The position numbers and the translations under genes are program-made. A stretch of DNA of 64,000 bases. It comes from Nitrospira sp. (GTDB lineage Bacteria; Nitrospirota; Nitrospiria; Nitrospirales; Nitrospiraceae). Below, one piece after another: positions 7,218 to 15,442 of the stretch. Location: assembly GCA_015709715.1 (NCBI GenBank), contig CP054184.1, forward strand, positions 1,411,001-1,475,000. Reading direction: 5' to 3'. The notes below the pieces were generated by a model. That model made no database searches. It saw only the letters and a list, made by a program, of their open reading frames with translations, and was not told where the DNA came from. The number at the start of each line of letters is the position of its first letter. The first letter of the stretch is position 1.

Positions 7218-8299
7218 TCCCCCAATTCAATCGCCTTCATGCGCTTGCGCACATCGGCCTTCCAGCTCAGTGGATCAAAGAGACGATGCAGCCGCTCGCC
7301 AAGAAGCTGATAGGCATCTTCTTCCGTCATCATTTCCTGTTCTTGTTTCACACAGGAGACCGCCGCCATCCGCTTCAGGTAGCCATAGATGCTAATCGTG
7401 AGCCGCATGAGCCGTTCATCGAGTACCAGCTCCTTGCCGTCAAGGTGCTTGGTTTCCAGCAGATGTAGAGCCGCAATCCGCTGCTGGAGATCAATCCACA
7501 GAGGATGCAGAGGCCACCTCGACCGATTACTGTCCTCCGTCCGAATCCTCAACGTATCGTGGCTTTCCGCTAAAAAGTGCAGCAACGCCCCTTGCCGCTC
7601 CAGCAAATCCACAAATGTTCGAATCGAGAACCCTTTCAGCAGTGCCTTCCTGACCTGCCATTCGATCCGCCACACATGCTCATCTTGGCCCCACAACTCG
7701 TGAAACCACACCTTGGCGCTTTGTTGCCGGATTTCCGCGATCTTGTCGTAGACTCGGAGCACCACATCTCCCTTGCCCAAGGTGAAGGTCTGCACGCTCC
7801 CATTTTCCCGATGCTGGCTGTCTTTATCCGACAGGCTCACGAAAGAATCTGCGTCAAAGTCTCGCGCCGCCAGCGAGTAGTCGAAGCAGAAATCCACCCG
7901 CGAAAGGCTTTCAGGCTGCTGCATCTCACAGCCTACCGATGTGGCCCAGGCCAAAAACTTATCGTGGAGGGTTGCAGCCGATTGTCGCCACAAGGCTTGG
8001 CTTCGATAGGTCACAAAACAGGAGGGATTGTTAAACTCGCCTAGTTCAATTTTGAAGTCTTCGTTAGACAGCACAAAGGGATATCCAGAACTGCTGCCGT
8101 AGGGGTAAATGAAAAAATCGGTATCCCCAAGCGTCACGGCCCGAGGCTCACGGCTCTTGCCCATCCGCAGCTGTTCCTTGACGACCGCAAGTGTCCTGAA
8201 ATCGAGGTGCTTAGGGGAGGGTGGCGACAGATAGTAGGCACACTGCACCGTATCGATGCCGTGCAGTAGCAGTTTATATGTCCCTTGTTCCGTGATCAT
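7211..8299 (-). CDS. Rolling-circle replication initiator of E1 (Rep_trans-like)
   Basis: This 362-residue protein looks like the replication initiation factor family (PF02486 type: RstA of filamentous phages, Reps of integrative elements). Seen in order: SRVDFCFDY (134-141), a probable metal-binding motif; VLRVYDKIAEI (about 181-190), with the Tyr expected to nick DNA; and VWRIEWQVRK (209-218). Its start overlaps the regulator stop as ATGA and its stop overlaps the next small gene. It probably replicates the excised circle from a nick site, for which the hairpin at 9080-9103 is a candidate. The family call is good; which Tyr acts is inference. Confidence 0.75.
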   Translation of the reverse strand: MITEQGTYKLLLHGIDTVQCAYYLSPPSPKHLDFRTLAVVKEQLRMGKSREPRAVTLGDTDFFIYPYGSSSGYPFVLSNEDFKIELGEFNNPSCFVTYRSQALWRQSAATLHDKFLAWATSVGCEMQQPESLSRVDFCFDYSLAARDFDADSFVSLSDKDSQHRENGSVQTFTLGKGDVVLRVYDKIAEIRQQSAKVWFHELWGQDEHVWRIEWQVRKALLKGFSIRTFVDLLERQGALLHFLAESHDTLRIRTEDSNRSRWPLHPLWIDLQQRIAALHLLETKHLDGKELVLDERLMRLTISIYGYLKRMAAVSCVKQEQEMMTEEDAYQLLGERLHRLFDPLSWKADVRKRMKAIELGEW

Positions 8300-8994
8300 G
8301 GATCTTCAGGATTCGGCAAGGGCTCAAGGCGAAGCTCTTGCTCCTCTACTCTCACCGTGATTCCTTTTGTTTTATCCAACGTCAGTCCAAGAGGGCCGTT
8401 CAATGCCATAACTTTATCCATGAGCGGAACCAGGTTGACCGTGATAAAGAGATCCCCTCCCATGGACTCAACGTGGGCAATACGAACGAAATAAATCGCC
8501 GCATTTTTGCGTTCGATGGAGGTATAGCCGACATCTTTTTCGAGGTCGCTGTGTACCCAGTAGGGCTGGCGATAGATCCAGGAGGGAAGAGCTTGATAGA
8601 ACCACCACTGTATGGCTCCTCCTTCAAAGACCTCGTTCGGGTTCGCTTTCTTCACGCCTCGCAGCCGCGCAATATCGATCCCTACGTCCCGAAGGCGTTT
8701 ATAGAAGGCAAGGTTCCAAATGTCGAACATGGAGAAGAGCCGCCATTTTCCGAAGCGTTCGTCTCCTCGGCCTGATCCCAGCCCCTGATAAAGCTGATCC
8801 AAGATGCCCCCCCGGTCCCAATCCAACAGCACCTTTCGCGAGACCCCGATGCAGGCCTCAACATCGCCTGACGTATAGCGTCGCTGGCGGAGATACTCCA
8901 TGAGAATGTCCCAATTGCGCGGGAGGCCGACGATATCGGGCATCTCCAGCTGGGGAAGCGATGGCTCGCGAACCTTTCGTTTATTCATGGCCAT
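8296..8994 (-). CDS. MerR-like DNA-binding regulator of E1
   Basis: Residues 40-112 of this 232-residue protein form a MerR-type winged helix: YTSGDVEACIGVSRKVLLDW, then RFGKWRLFSMFDIWNLAFYKRL and a GIDIARLRG helix. The rest (about 120-232) is a predicted alpha/beta domain I do not recognise. It is first in the minus-strand operon regulator-rep-small-small-recombinase, so it probably controls the whole set. ATG codons at 8994 and 8988 are both possible. Two GTAAC direct repeats just upstream, also in E3, may be its binding site. Confidence 0.7.
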   Translation of the reverse strand: MAMNKRKVREPSLPQLEMPDIVGLPRNWDILMEYLRQRRYTSGDVEACIGVSRKVLLDWDRGGILDQLYQGLGSGRGDERFGKWRLFSMFDIWNLAFYKRLRDVGIDIARLRGVKKANPNEVFEGGAIQWWFYQALPSWIYRQPYWVHSDLEKDVGYTSIERKNAAIYFVRIAHVESMGGDLFITVNLVPLMDKVMALNGPLGLTLDKTKGITVRVEEQELRLEPLPNPEDP

Positions 8995-8997
8995 ATC

Positions 8998-9025
8998 GTT
9001 ACCATTACGTTACGTTTAAAGTCAA
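8998..9025 (-). promoter_or_regulatory. Conserved repeat block upstream of the E1 regulator
   Basis: On the minus strand TTGACT, 6 bases, GTAAC, 6 bases, GTAACGATATG leads directly into the start codon. E3 has the same layout (27287-27314) although the 6-base gaps differ. The two GTAAC units are 11 bp apart, on one face of the helix. TTGACT could be a -35, but no good -10 fits before the start codon, so I favour an operator for the MerR-like protein. Confidence 0.45.
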
Positions 9026-9079
9026 GCAGGAGCGCCGAGGGGTAGATCAGGAACCTAATCGATTGAATAGAAATAGAAC

Positions 9080-9103
9080 GGGGGGAGTCTTACGACACCC
9101 CCC
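9080..9103. repeat. Conserved hairpin, candidate replication nick site of E1
   Basis: Six G, one unpaired A, GTC, a four-base loop (TTAC), GAC, one unpaired A and six C form a stem-loop in a block that is conserved in E3 at 27372-27395. The stem is identical while the loop differs (TGGC). Downstream bases (AAGATGCGCCCGCGTG) are also conserved. There is no T-run, so it is unlikely to be a terminator. The location just upstream of the rep operon suits a double-strand origin. The rest of 9104-9381 shows no gene. Confidence 0.5.
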
Positions 9104-9381
9104 TACCCCAAGATGCGCCCGCGTGGCCGCCGGCAGAGAACTACAAACGAGCGTGTGACTCGGGGAAAATGGGTACAATGTTTGGTTACCTGCGAGACCA
9201 AGCGGACGGTGGTTGCTGACAATCGAAGAGCCTAGCCCATGTCGGTTAGATGGTGTATAAGGCAGTGGAAGAGCATGAGGATGACGCTTGCTACATAGGC
9301 ATAGAGTTACCACCGAGGTCCTCAATTGTGCATAAGCTCTACTATTTTAGACTCATTTCACCCCTAAGCTAGCTACCACAA

Positions 9382-9948
9382 ATGCCACTTCTTGAGATTC
9401 GATTCGTGTCTCGCAATGGATTCAAGCTTCGTGAGGCAGCCACCATTTTGGCTGATGCCTCAGTGAAAGTAATCCCTCTTGAGATCAGACTTGATGAACT
9501 GCAAACCGAGGATACTAAGCAACTCGTCAAAGACAAAACGATGAAAGCCTTTAAGCAAGTTGGAAGGCCGTTGTTTGTTGAACACACAGGCCTTTACCTC
9601 AATCATCTTAATGGCCTACCAGGCGGCTTAACCCAGGTATTCTGGGACACCTTGAAGGCTGACAGATTTGCCGAATTATTCGGGACCTCCCCAGAGCGCG
9701 GGGTGACTGCTAAAACAATAATAGGCTACACAAATGCCAAACAGTTTTTTATGTTTGAAGGGGAAGTAAGCGGGCATATTTCGGAAACGCCGAAGGGGTC
9801 TAGGGATTTTCAGTGGGACTGCATTTTTGTACCTAAAGGATTCACTGAAACCTTTGCCGAAATGGGCGAAAGAAAAAACGAGATCTCCATGCGCCGAATA
9901 GCCATGGATAAGTTCGCCAAATTCTTGAAGGACCTTGGCCATACATGA
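9382..9948 (+). CDS. HAM1-like protein, KomB-like dITP sensor candidate
   Basis: This 188-residue protein is a HAM1/ITPase-family member (RdgB, ITPA), enzymes that remove inosine triphosphates. The fold marks are present: SRNGFK (10-15), LFVEHTGLYLNHLNGLPG (64-81) and a late DFQWDCIFVPKGF region. Two key positions are changed: the catalytic Asp of the usual E/D-D pair is His68, and the usual SHR substrate motif reads SMRR. It may therefore bind rather than hydrolyse inosine nucleotides. Its stop overlaps the SIR2 start (ATGA). HAM1 plus SIR2 plus deaminase is the gene set of the Kongming anti-phage system, in which KomB acts in a dITP-sensing complex. Confidence 0.8.
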   Translation: MPLLEIRFVSRNGFKLREAATILADASVKVIPLEIRLDELQTEDTKQLVKDKTMKAFKQVGRPLFVEHTGLYLNHLNGLPGGLTQVFWDTLKADRFAELFGTSPERGVTAKTIIGYTNAKQFFMFEGEVSGHISETPKGSRDFQWDCIFVPKGFTETFAEMGERKNEISMRRIAMDKFAKFLKDLGHT

Positions 9949-10760
9949 TATCCGAACTCGCTCAAGCAATAAGAGAGCAGAAAGTAATCTTATTCGTAGG
10001 TGCGGGAATATCTCAAAACCTCGGATTACCATCCTTTTCCGAACTCGTCGAACATCTGGCCCAGGAACTAGGATATGACCCTGAGATTTTCTCCACGCAT
10101 GGGGATTACCTAGCGCTGACCGAATACTACAAACTAGAAAAAGGAACGATAGGGCCACTCAGGAGCTGGATTGATAGAACATGGAATACAGGTATTGATA
10201 TAAGAAAGTCCGAAATACATAAATTGATAGTAGATCTGGGATTTCCCATCATTTATACGACTAACTACGACACCTGGTTGGAGCAGGCATATACTCTGTA
10301 TGAAAAAGAGTTCGTTAAAATTGTAAATGTCGGCGATTTACCCAAGATCAAAGCTCAGGTTACCCAAATCATAAAATTTCACGGAGACCCCGAGGACGAT
10401 CCTTCCATTGTTCTCACAGAATCGAATTATTTTAGTCGCTTAGATTTTGAATCTCCGCTCGATTTGAAACTGCGGTGCGATATCCTCGGGAAATCAATAC
10501 TCTTCATCGGATACAGTCTCTCTGATATCAACATCCGATACATGCTCTACAAACTCAATCAGCAATGGCAACGATTTGTAGGCTATACGGATATTCGACC
10601 AAAATCTTTCGTCTTTCTCACTCGTCCCAATCCGGTTCAGGAAAGAGTGCTTTGCAGTCGAGGAATTCACGCCATAGTTTCTGATGTCGATGACCCTAGG
10701 ACCGGCCTGACCGATTTCCTTCAGAGACTTTTACATGTATCTCTCGGGAGGAATGTTTAG
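9945..10760 (+). CDS. SIR2-domain NADase, KomC-like
   Basis: This 271-residue SIR2 protein has an intact NAD site: GAGIS (19-23), TTNYD (105-109), FHGD with catalytic His146, and IGYSLSDINIR. SIR2 effectors in defence systems destroy NAD when triggered, stopping the infected cell. It overlaps the HAM1-like gene by 4 bases (ATGA) and the deaminase by one base (TAGTG), so the three should be made together. In Kongming, KomC forms the effector complex with the HAM1 protein and is activated by dITP. The assignment to that system is by gene set, not sequence comparison. Confidence 0.85.
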   Translation: MISELAQAIREQKVILFVGAGISQNLGLPSFSELVEHLAQELGYDPEIFSTHGDYLALTEYYKLEKGTIGPLRSWIDRTWNTGIDIRKSEIHKLIVDLGFPIIYTTNYDTWLEQAYTLYEKEFVKIVNVGDLPKIKAQVTQIIKFHGDPEDDPSIVLTESNYFSRLDFESPLDLKLRCDILGKSILFIGYSLSDINIRYMLYKLNQQWQRFVGYTDIRPKSFVFLTRPNPVQERVLCSRGIHAIVSDVDDPRTGLTDFLQRLLHVSLGRNV

Positions 10761-11245
10761 TGGCCAGCTCCCCTTACTCTCCCGAAGAAAAATTTATGCG
10801 TCTTGCTATTGCAGAAGCGCTGGCTGCCCAAAAAGGTGGTGACTATGCGATTGGTGCTGTAGTTGTCCTAAATGGATCAGTTCTCGCATCATCAGGGAAC
10901 AGAATTAAAATTGAATGTGATCCTACTCAGCACGCTGAAGTGGCTGCAATCCGTTTAGCCTGCGCCTCATTGCGCACTAGACATCTCGAGGGCGCTATCC
11001 TCTACACGACCGCAGAACCATGCCCAATGTGTGCTTCGGCCGCAATTTGGGCACGAATGTCGGGCATCATCTCTGGAAGTACCATTTCGGACATGGCTGA
11101 GTTCAGGGAAAAGTTCGGGACTACTGAATGGACATGGCGCACCGTCGATCTTGCCGCACGGGCTATATTGGACCAAGGCGATCCGAAACTCTTTTTAGTA
11201 GAAGGCTTCCTGCGGAATGAATGCAGATCCTTGTTTCATGACTAA
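10760..11245 (+). CDS. CDA-fold nucleoside/nucleotide deaminase, KomA-like
   Basis: This 161-residue zinc deaminase of the cytidine-deaminase superfamily has HAE (His58, Glu60) and PCPMC (Cys88, Cys91), the complete catalytic set. The start is GTG overlapping the SIR2 stop. In the Kongming system a deaminase makes dIMP from dAMP, which phage kinases turn into the dITP alarm; this protein is the candidate for that step. The CDA fold also covers guanine, cytosine and dCMP deaminases, so the substrate is open. The described order places the deaminase first; here it is last. Confidence 0.8.
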   Translation: MASSPYSPEEKFMRLAIAEALAAQKGGDYAIGAVVVLNGSVLASSGNRIKIECDPTQHAEVAAIRLACASLRTRHLEGAILYTTAEPCPMCASAAIWARMSGIISGSTISDMAEFREKFGTTEWTWRTVDLAARAILDQGDPKLFLVEGFLRNECRSLFHD

Positions 11246-11298
11246 GTTTTGATCTTATGTGGTTTAACTAAACAAGCCGAATCTTGCGAGAACAGAAC

Positions 11299-12258
11299 AT
11301 GTCTTTGCCCTTAAAGGAGTCTAGGGCCGTCCGTGAGCTAGCTGAATCGCTCTACGATTTTCTTCCCGGCTCTGGTAGTGCGGCATGGAGAGGGCATGTG
11401 TCATTTAGGAGTGTGGCAGAGAAGGTAGGTGTCGGCGACTTTTGGCAGTCTGGGAGCAAACTGCCCATGTTGATTGCACTATTTGAAAGGACTCTTGAGT
11501 TTCGGAGAGGGCATTTTGAACCTCTGGTTATTGAAATTGTTCGAGCTGGCTTGACCTATCGACAGAAGAACGACAAGCCGCTGACTCCCGAGGATATTCA
11601 AAAACTCAACGGACTAATACTAGAAGTGGGGTTCAAGTTCCCCGACTTGTGGGATCAAGGCTTCTTAGAATCACTCCGTGCCAATGGCACTACCCGAGCA
11701 ACGGAACACATCCAGCGCGAGCAAAGTTTCGAAAAATTGCGTGAGAATCAGAGAAATCGGCGAAGCATCGAACTCGAGAACTTGAAAAGTGAGTTTCTAA
11801 AGCTGCACAAAAGTGAATATCGCCAGCAAGCCGGACTTCAGCTGGAGAGAGTGCTGAACAGACTTTTTGCCTGCCATGATCTCGCACCAAGGGAACCATT
11901 CAGAGTTGTTGGAGAACAAATCGACGGCTCATTCGAACTCGATCACGAAATATATCTCTTAGAGGCCAAGTGGCAGCAAAGCCCAAGCCCAGCAGCTGAT
12001 CTGTACGTCTTCCGTGAAAAGGTTGAAGGCAAGTCGAAGTTTACGCGTGGTCTATTCTTATCAGTTAATGGTGTAAGCAAAGAAGCCCAAGACGCAATCA
12101 CAAGGGGGAAGCAACCCAATTTCTTCATTACTGACGGATACGATGTAATGATGCTACTCCAAGATAACATGGAACTTTCATCATTCCTGCGGAAACGGCA
12201 TCGGTTGCTAGCTGAAGAAGGACGAGTGTGCGTTCAATTCCATGAATTGTCTAGGTAG
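11299..12258 (+). CDS. Restriction-endonuclease-like (PD-(D/E)XK) protein
   Basis: The C-terminal half carries the nuclease-like pattern: a helix (AGLQLERVLNRLFACHDL), a Gly-rich turn with acidic residues (GEQIDGSFELD) and LLEAKWQ, together the D...EAK core of the Mrr-like family (about residues 205-222). The N-terminal part is helical with no recognised domain. A TTG at 11284 could add 5 residues; I prefer the ATG at 11299. It lies 53 bases after the deaminase on the same strand and could be an extra gene of the defence cassette or a separate system. Confidence 0.6.
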   Translation: MSLPLKESRAVRELAESLYDFLPGSGSAAWRGHVSFRSVAEKVGVGDFWQSGSKLPMLIALFERTLEFRRGHFEPLVIEIVRAGLTYRQKNDKPLTPEDIQKLNGLILEVGFKFPDLWDQGFLESLRANGTTRATEHIQREQSFEKLRENQRNRRSIELENLKSEFLKLHKSEYRQQAGLQLERVLNRLFACHDLAPREPFRVVGEQIDGSFELDHEIYLLEAKWQQSPSPAADLYVFREKVEGKSKFTRGLFLSVNGVSKEAQDAITRGKQPNFFITDGYDVMMLLQDNMELSSFLRKRHRLLAEEGRVCVQFHELSR

Positions 12259-12758
12259 ATTGTAATCTGACTACGCTTAGAATATTCCTCATGACTGTGG
12301 ATTCGGGTTATGCATTATGAGAATTTTCAGGCATTTCCTTTTGCCCAGATTCAGGCACAAGGGTGTCTCCCTAGCTGACGCCCTCTCAGGTATTCATAGC
12401 CCCCCGTGTTACTGAGACGGGGGCTGTTCCGCCCGTCCGGCTCTCGCCGGATCGGGCGGCTTCACCCGAGTCAGAGTTAACGTGAGCTTCAAATCATCTT
12501 TTAACCCTAACTCCCCTATCAGCTCTGCAGTATTCCACTCCCTAAATCGAGACTACAATCCTTCTCACATAGCAAAAGAAGCAATATTGACAAGTCAGGG
12601 TTGCTTTGTAAAAATGCCGCGCTTTCCTAAGATAAGCGATTAAGCGTATGCGCCCTTACCTGAGAGACTAATAAATTACCCTCTTCTAATCGAGAAATTG
12701 ATTCGGGGACAAAGAACACCGAAGAGCCAACTTATTATCAACCTGAGAGAAGACAGAC
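12259..12758. other. Non-coding stretch of E1 with the twin hairpin
   Basis: These 500 bases between the nuclease and lipoprotein genes hold no supported gene. They contain the twin hairpin (12401-12459) and a weak promoter candidate for the lipoprotein gene (TTGACA at 12587-12592, then TAAAAA 16 bases on). Flanking sequence is A/T-richer than the chromosome on either side of the island. Confidence 0.5.
12401..12459. repeat. Twin GC-rich hairpin of E1
   Basis: Hairpin one: CCCCCGT (12401-12407) with ACGGGGG (12417-12423), 9-base loop. Hairpin two: CCGCCCGTCCGGC (12429-12441) with its complement (12446-12459), loop TCTC and one bulged T at 12452. E3 has an almost identical pair at 28971-29029, and E2 has a different pair of the same design at 19434-19490. 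There is no T-run. The shared design suggests an element function such as a single-strand origin or a recognition site on single-stranded DNA; this is inference. Confidence 0.75.
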
Positions 12759-13865
12759 ATGAATTCTCACTCCAAACGCCAGGGAATGACACTACTTAGA
12801 AGCTGCCAATCTAGTCACAAGGCCTCCATAATTATCATTTCGGCGCTTCTCATTTCGGTCGCTGGCTGCAGTGGACTATACACTCAGCCGAAACCCATTT
12901 CGTCGGGAGAAGCAGTTTCTGGTTATACCTATGTCCCAATAGATCCCACGAAAGTCGGCATTGATCCAGGTGACTGTAGTATGACCCTTCGTGATATAGA
13001 AACTAAGGCGGACAACTCCGCACCTAAAAAGCTGAAGTTGCTCGACTTGTTGCCCGACAATGCAGTCCGGTTAAGCATGGAAATGTCCGATGCGAAAGGT
13101 AATGTGACGTACGGCGTCTCGAAGGTGGGATCAACCGGAGCGGCATATAAATTAACTGCAGACTATGTAAATTCTGACACTGTGAATCAAAGTGTTTGGG
13201 TTCGCCGAACAGTATTAGTTAATTCCAAAAACGTTCATTACGACGACAAGGGAAAGATCGAAAAACAAGTAGAGGAAACCAGCCGCAGGCCCATATCAGT
13301 TTCACAGGGTGGGGCAAAGATGTTGAGTTTAAACGGAAGCAGTGAAGAGCGTGTAATTGAAGGCTCGGAAGGCTTTGAGGTAAAGAGCTTCTTGAATCCA
13401 CCGAATAGAGAGGAACGCAAAGGCTTGGAATTGGATAAATACGAAGAGTTCAACGTTCCCATCTATGTTGGAATAGGGCTCAGAATAGTCGCAGAAGGTA
13501 TCTCACTGTCAGGGGATGCAAACATCTCTGGCATAGGCGTGGTCGGCGCTGAAGCTCAGGCTAATCGGTTACTGGGCTCACTTACCGTGCAAACGTTGGG
13601 TGTGAACAGTCAAGCAGTAGCCTCTGCGCTTCCTGTTCATAGCGAACTGAGCAGAACCACGGCTGAGAACGCTTTTGTCGCTATCGGATCAATTAAGGCG
13701 TTACTGCACCAACAAGAGACGATTAAAACTCCTAGAGTAGTGGGCCTTTACCTTCCATTTCCAGGCGGCAAACCACTCGTCAATGCGTTAATCTCCGAAC
13801 TATCCAGAAATCCGGTGAAATGGTGCCCAAGTGGTTTCGCTTTGGCAAATGCGGCACACCACTAA
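12759..13865 (+). CDS. Putative lipoprotein, unknown function
   Basis: The 368-residue product has an N-terminal hydrophobic segment ending in a lipobox (LISVAGCSG), so it is predicted to be lipidated and exported. A positively charged stretch precedes the signal and an internal ATG (12786) could be the true start. The mature part shows strand-rich segments and a Gly/Ala-rich stretch (GLRIVAEGISLSGDANISGIG). I do not recognise the family. It is the last gene of E1 and ends 65 bases before the E1/E2 junction. Confidence 0.65.
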   Translation: MNSHSKRQGMTLLRSCQSSHKASIIIISALLISVAGCSGLYTQPKPISSGEAVSGYTYVPIDPTKVGIDPGDCSMTLRDIETKADNSAPKKLKLLDLLPDNAVRLSMEMSDAKGNVTYGVSKVGSTGAAYKLTADYVNSDTVNQSVWVRRTVLVNSKNVHYDDKGKIEKQVEETSRRPISVSQGGAKMLSLNGSSEERVIEGSEGFEVKSFLNPPNREERKGLELDKYEEFNVPIYVGIGLRIVAEGISLSGDANISGIGVVGAEAQANRLLGSLTVQTLGVNSQAVASALPVHSELSRTTAENAFVAIGSIKALLHQQETIKTPRVVGLYLPFPGGKPLVNALISELSRNPVKWCPSGFALANAAHH

Positions 13866-13879
13866 CATCCGTCTGACAG

Positions 13880-15442
13880 TCATACAGCAAAGGTGACCCG
13901 ACATATCCATTGCCCAGTTTCACTAGAAGCGGGGAGCCAACCTTTACGCTCTTGCGAACTCGTTCCCACCTCGGCAAGTTCAAAGATATTAAAGACAAGC
14001 TTGTCGGGGTGGACGATGATATCCCGCACCAAACACCGCAACACTTCCATCTTCTCCTTCGGAAGCAAAGCCCCGAAGATCTTCTGAAAATTCTGCAGGT
14101 TGCGCAGCACAACCTCTGAATCATATTCCCTGGCCGTATGCTCCTGGATCTGCCGTTGCACGGCCTGATACTGAGTTTCTAGGCTGTGCTGTTCTTGCTG
14201 CTGCCGGCGCATCTCGTCTTCAAGGCGCTGCACGGACACAGTCCCCTGCCCTACCCCTCGAACTAATCGATCTATTTCGCGTTCCAGCCGGTTCAGGCTC
14301 GCCTTCAGTCGAATGGCCTCCCGTTCCAACGGTCGCACTTGCTCCTTTTGGTCCCGATTCAGCTCCTCGACCGTCACTTTTACCCACTCCGCTTGCTGAC
14401 TCAAGGTTGATAGATATTCAACCACCTGATTTTCTACCGCGTCGGCATTCAGAGCCTTGATGGTGCAGAGGCCGTTATTGTGCTGCATGGTCTTCGTGCA
14501 GCGATAGTAGGCAATCCGGTTAATCGATTGATCCTTGCGGCGCTTCTGCGTGTAATGAGGGCTCATAAACGACTGGCAGACACTGCATCTGAGCAATCCC
14601 TTGAGGAGAAATGTCCGTTGGATCTTGGTCACCGCTCGGCCATGATCGCGAGGGAGCGATTGAACCTTGTGATATAGCCCCTCCTCAATCAACGCTTCGT
14701 GTTCCCCCTGGAATAGTTGGTCGTTAAACTGCGTCCGCCCGCAATACACGGGATTCGCCAGGATATAGGCCAGCGTCATCTTTCCCCACTGCTTCCCGCT
14801 CCTCGAAAGCCAGCCTCTGCGATGGAGTTCGGCCCGAAGTCGGGTCAGTGATGGGTCTTGGGCAAACTGCTGAAACATGAATTGCACGCAGGCGGCTTCC
14901 TCGGGATGCCTGACGAGGCGCTTATCTTCGTTGCGATAGCCAAACGGAACGATTCCACCATTCCACAGGCCTTTCGTGGCCCGTTGCTGCATCTTGTCTC
15001 GGGTACGATCCGCCGTCATTTCCCGCTCAAATTGGGCAAAGTCGAGGAGAATGTTTCTGAGCAGTCGTCCCATCGGATGGTGCGTATCAAGACTTTGGGT
15101 AATCGACACGAACTTCGCGCCGTGGCGGTCGAATAAATCCATCAGGACATGGAAATCTTTCACGGATCTGGTTAATCGATCAATTTTGTACGCCAGCACG
15201 CAGGATATCCGTCCAGTGCGAATATCTTGCAGCATCTCTTTCAGCGCCGGTCGATTCATCGTGTCTGCCGAGAAACCAGCGTCTTCATAGACTCGATGAA
15301 TGACGTATTGATCCTGGCTCTTGCAGTAGGCCTCAAGCTTTTCGCGCTGAGTTTCGAGGGAACTGTATTCGGTATCGGCCTGATTTCGCGTCGAGACGCG
15401 CGTATAGAGCCCGCAAATGGTCGGGACGGGGGTAGCTGCCAT
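13880..15442 (-). CDS. Large serine recombinase (integrase) of E2
   Basis: This 520-residue protein has YTRVST with the catalytic Ser, the resolvase helix (KIDRLTRSVKDF), a recombinase domain, a zinc ribbon (CSVCQSF, then CTKTM and C) and a Glu/Gln/Arg-rich coiled coil. The start ATG overlaps the ImmA stop (TAATG). Its family is distinct from the E1/E3 enzymes. The last 19 or so residues (from WLPASSETG to RVTFAV) are coded by the right end of E1, left of the att core, so the C-terminus changes with integration site. Confidence 0.9.
   Translation of the reverse strand: MAATPVPTICGLYTRVSTRNQADTEYSSLETQREKLEAYCKSQDQYVIHRVYEDAGFSADTMNRPALKEMLQDIRTGRISCVLAYKIDRLTRSVKDFHVLMDLFDRHGAKFVSITQSLDTHHPMGRLLRNILLDFAQFEREMTADRTRDKMQQRATKGLWNGGIVPFGYRNEDKRLVRHPEEAACVQFMFQQFAQDPSLTRLRAELHRRGWLSRSGKQWGKMTLAYILANPVYCGRTQFNDQLFQGEHEALIEEGLYHKVQSLPRDHGRAVTKIQRTFLLKGLLRCSVCQSFMSPHYTQKRRKDQSINRIAYYRCTKTMQHNNGLCTIKALNADAVENQVVEYLSTLSQQAEWVKVTVEELNRDQKEQVRPLEREAIRLKASLNRLEREIDRLVRGVGQGTVSVQRLEDEMRRQQQEQHSLETQYQAVQRQIQEHTAREYDSEVVLRNLQNFQKIFGALLPKEKMEVLRCLVRDIIVHPDKLVFNIFELAEVGTSSQERKGWLPASSETGQWICRVTFAV
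13930..13940 (+). repeat. Attachment site 2 (E1/E2 junction)
   Basis: CGGGGAGCCAA matches 11 bases of the tRNA-Asn 3' end. To its left is the right end of E1, and to its right the left end of E2, which differs from the left ends of E1 and E3. The E2 recombinase frame passes through it and reads W-L-P at the core, as in E1. Confidence 0.8.

Larger units (their letters stand above)
5233..13932. mobile_element. E1: tRNA-Asn integrative element, 8.7 kb
   Basis: E1 is bounded by attachment cores at 5233 and 13933. From the left it contains a large serine recombinase, two small conserved proteins, a rolling-circle Rep and a MerR-like regulator (all minus strand), a conserved 24-base hairpin, then plus-strand cargo: HAM1-like, SIR2, deaminase, nuclease, a twin hairpin and a lipoprotein. 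No capsid, conjugation or partition gene is visible, so it is best described as an integrative rolling-circle plasmid or satellite-like element. Boundaries are inferred from the direct repeats. Confidence 0.8.

Noticed and set aside
9077..9140. Intrinsic terminator at the conserved G6/C6 hairpin
   Set aside because: No T-run on either strand and conservation extends beyond the stem.
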